Shown here: positions 62,781 to 64,000 of the stretch, piece after piece
Position numbering within the stretch: position 1 is the stretch's first letter
Layout: every line of letters starts with the position of its first letter
NCBI GenBank assembly: GCA_963700735.1
Contig: CAVOYR010000005.1
Span: forward strand, 124,001 to 188,000
Length of the DNA stretch: 64,000 nucleotides
Source: Anderseniella sp963700735
GTDB lineage: Bacteria > Pseudomonadota > Alphaproteobacteria > Rhizobiales > Aestuariivirgaceae
Reading direction: 5' to 3'
The notes under the pieces: model-generated
The model's input: the letters and a program-made list of their open reading frames with translations, nothing else
Told to the model about the DNA's origin: nothing
Database searches by the model: none
Program-made: the position numbers and the translations under genes

Positions 62781-63641
62781 ATGCCGGCGCTGGGTGATGA
62801 ACGCGACAACCTCGTATCGACCTCGTGGCTGGCCGGGCGGCTGGATGCGCCTGACCTGGTTATCGTGGATGCGTCCTACTACCTGCCCGATGCCGGCCGC
62901 AACGGGTATGAAGAATTCCAGGAACAACGCATTCCGGGGGCCGTCTTCTTCGACATCGACGAGATTGCCGACACCGACAGCCCGCAGCCGCACACCATGC
63001 CGTCTCCTGAGAAATTCTCATCGCGGGTGCGCAAGCTGGGCATCGGCGATGGCACGCGCGTGGTGGTTTATGATGGCGCAGGACTGTTCTCTGCGGCCCG
63101 CGTCTGGTGGATGCTGCGCACATTTGGTCATCGCGATGTCGCCATACTGGATGGCGGCATGCCCAAATGGCTGGCGGAAGACCGCCCCGTCGATTCAAGC
63201 CCGCCCGTCGAGCGGCGTCCGATGCACTATACGGCGCGGTTTTCGGCCTCCAGCGTCCGCGACAAGTCCGACGTGATGCGAGCCATCGAAACGGGCAACG
63301 CCCAGCTTGCCGATGCCCGTTCGCCGGGCCGGTTCAGGGCCGAGGAACCCGAACCGCGCGCAGGCATGCGCGGAGGCCACATGCCCGGCGCGCGCAACGT
63401 GCACTACCGCACCCTGCTCAATGACGACGGCACCGTGAAGGCCACGGACGAGATCCGTGACGTGTTCCAGAAGGCAGGCATCGACCTGACCAAACCGGTC
63501 ATCACCACCTGCGGATCGGGTGTCACGGCGGCCATCCTGACGCTTGGCCTCACCCTGCTCGGCCACAACAACAACAGCCTTTACGACGGCTCCTGGTCCG
63601 AATGGGGCAGCGATCCGGACACACCGGTCGAAACCGGGTGA
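62781..63641 (+). CDS. sseA: 3-mercaptopyruvate sulfurtransferase
   Basis: 286-residue two-domain rhodanese. The N-terminal inactive domain (about 10-135) and C-terminal catalytic domain (about 165-280) are complete. The active-site cysteine is Cys244 in CGSGVTA, the loop type of mercaptopyruvate rather than thiosulfate sulfurtransferases. It transfers sulfur from 3-mercaptopyruvate to thiols or cyanide. It lies between cysteine synthase and a GNAT gene, making a small sulfur module. Confidence 0.92.
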   Translation: MPALGDERDNLVSTSWLAGRLDAPDLVIVDASYYLPDAGRNGYEEFQEQRIPGAVFFDIDEIADTDSPQPHTMPSPEKFSSRVRKLGIGDGTRVVVYDGAGLFSAARVWWMLRTFGHRDVAILDGGMPKWLAEDRPVDSSPPVERRPMHYTARFSASSVRDKSDVMRAIETGNAQLADARSPGRFRAEEPEPRAGMRGGHMPGARNVHYRTLLNDDGTVKATDEIRDVFQKAGIDLTKPVITTCGSGVTAAILTLGLTLLGHNNNSLYDGSWSEWGSDPDTPVETG

Positions 63642-63708
63642 CAAGCCCGGCAAACCTTGCCATACCGGACCACCGCAATGACAACCGGATAGCGGCTCCA
63701 GAGGCAAG

Positions 63709-64000
63709 ATGAAGCGCAAGATTCCCTCGTCGGGCTTCGGCTCCGGCACCCGTACCAAGGCGAAACAGGCCACCGTCGAACTCGAGACGACGGTCACCTT
63801 CCTGTCCATGGACAAGCCGCCATCGTTGCGGGTGATGCCGCCGGCCAACCTTAAGCTGGCGCTGATGCAGGTGTTCAACCCGACGATCAGCTACTACCGC
63901 TATCTCTACCACGAGGTTGGCAAGGACTATTACTGGGTGGACCGCAATGCACTGAGCGACGACCAGCTGGCCGAGGTCATCAATGCCGAGGGTATCAGCG
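63709..64000 (+). CDS. GNAT family N-acetyltransferase (3' end outside window)
   Basis: 97 codons are visible from ATG 63709, which has AGAGG 4 bases upstream. After a basic N-terminus (MKRKIPSSGFGSGTRTK) the sequence VTFLSMDKPPSLRVMPPANLK and the motif YRYLYHEVGKDYYWVDRNALSDDQLAEVI match the N-terminal part of a GNAT subgroup found next to mercaptopyruvate sulfurtransferase genes in alphaproteobacteria. The acetyl-CoA-binding motif lies beyond the edge, so substrate is unknown. Confidence 0.78.
   Translation, partial: MKRKIPSSGFGSGTRTKAKQATVELETTVTFLSMDKPPSLRVMPPANLKLALMQVFNPTISYYRYLYHEVGKDYYWVDRNALSDDQLAEVINAEGIS

Noticed and set aside
63195..63878. 227-codon minus-strand frame opposite the sulfurtransferase
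   Set aside because: It overlaps a clear rhodanese gene with an intact active site on the plus strand.

Overview
The window is high-GC DNA from an alphaproteobacterium. The evidence is the gene order (rpsL-rpsG-fusA-tuf running into the S10, spc and alpha ribosomal clusters with adk between secY and rpsM; rpoBC-rplJL-rplKA-nusG-secE with tRNA-Trp, tuf, tRNA-Gly and tRNA-Tyr; rlmB between tRNA-Tyr and tRNA-Thr) and the alphaproteobacterial style of the proteins. I cannot fix the order or genus from sequence alone.

Layout. Positions 1-4722 hold a DegP/DegQ-type periplasmic protease cut by the window edge, a divergent Lrp-type regulator and ornithine-decarboxylase-like pair, an ankyrin protein, a PaaI-type thioesterase and a DM13 protein. 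Positions 4752-23863 hold one continuous minus-strand translation superoperon, from a near-consensus promoter upstream of rpsL to a terminator after rplQ. A VOC protein (24074-24574, plus) is separated by a bidirectional terminator from the minus-strand rpoC-rpoB-rplL-rplJ-rplA-rplK-nusG-secE run and its tRNA/tuf head (24688-38460). rlmB, an unrecognised glycine-rich secreted protein and tRNA-Thr follow.

Positions 41488-57371 hold the accessory part: an HlyD/LapC-type adaptor, a roughly 2,190-residue FecR/VCBS/RTX adhesin-like secreted protein, a polysaccharide-lyase-like protein, a small membrane protein, a CHASE2-class III nucleotide cyclase, a cysteine-containing secreted protein, a LapB-type ABC exporter and a TolC-type channel. 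Together these make a complete type I secretion system with its probable giant substrate and a cyclic-nucleotide sensor embedded among them. Positions 57544-64000 hold a small membrane protein, tRNA-Asn, a DcaP-like porin, a second cyclase (membrane domain + [2Fe-2S] ferredoxin domain + class III cyclase), and a sulfur pair (cysteine synthase, 3-mercaptopyruvate sulfurtransferase) next to a GNAT acetyltransferase cut by the right edge.

Four genes (rpoC, the RTX adhesin, the glycine-rich protein, cysteine synthase) are each interrupted by one small insertion (4, 1, 1 and 1 bases). Removing the extra bases restores a full reading frame in all four. Because rpoC is essential and all four are insertions, sequence or assembly error is the leading explanation; they are annotated here as single genes.
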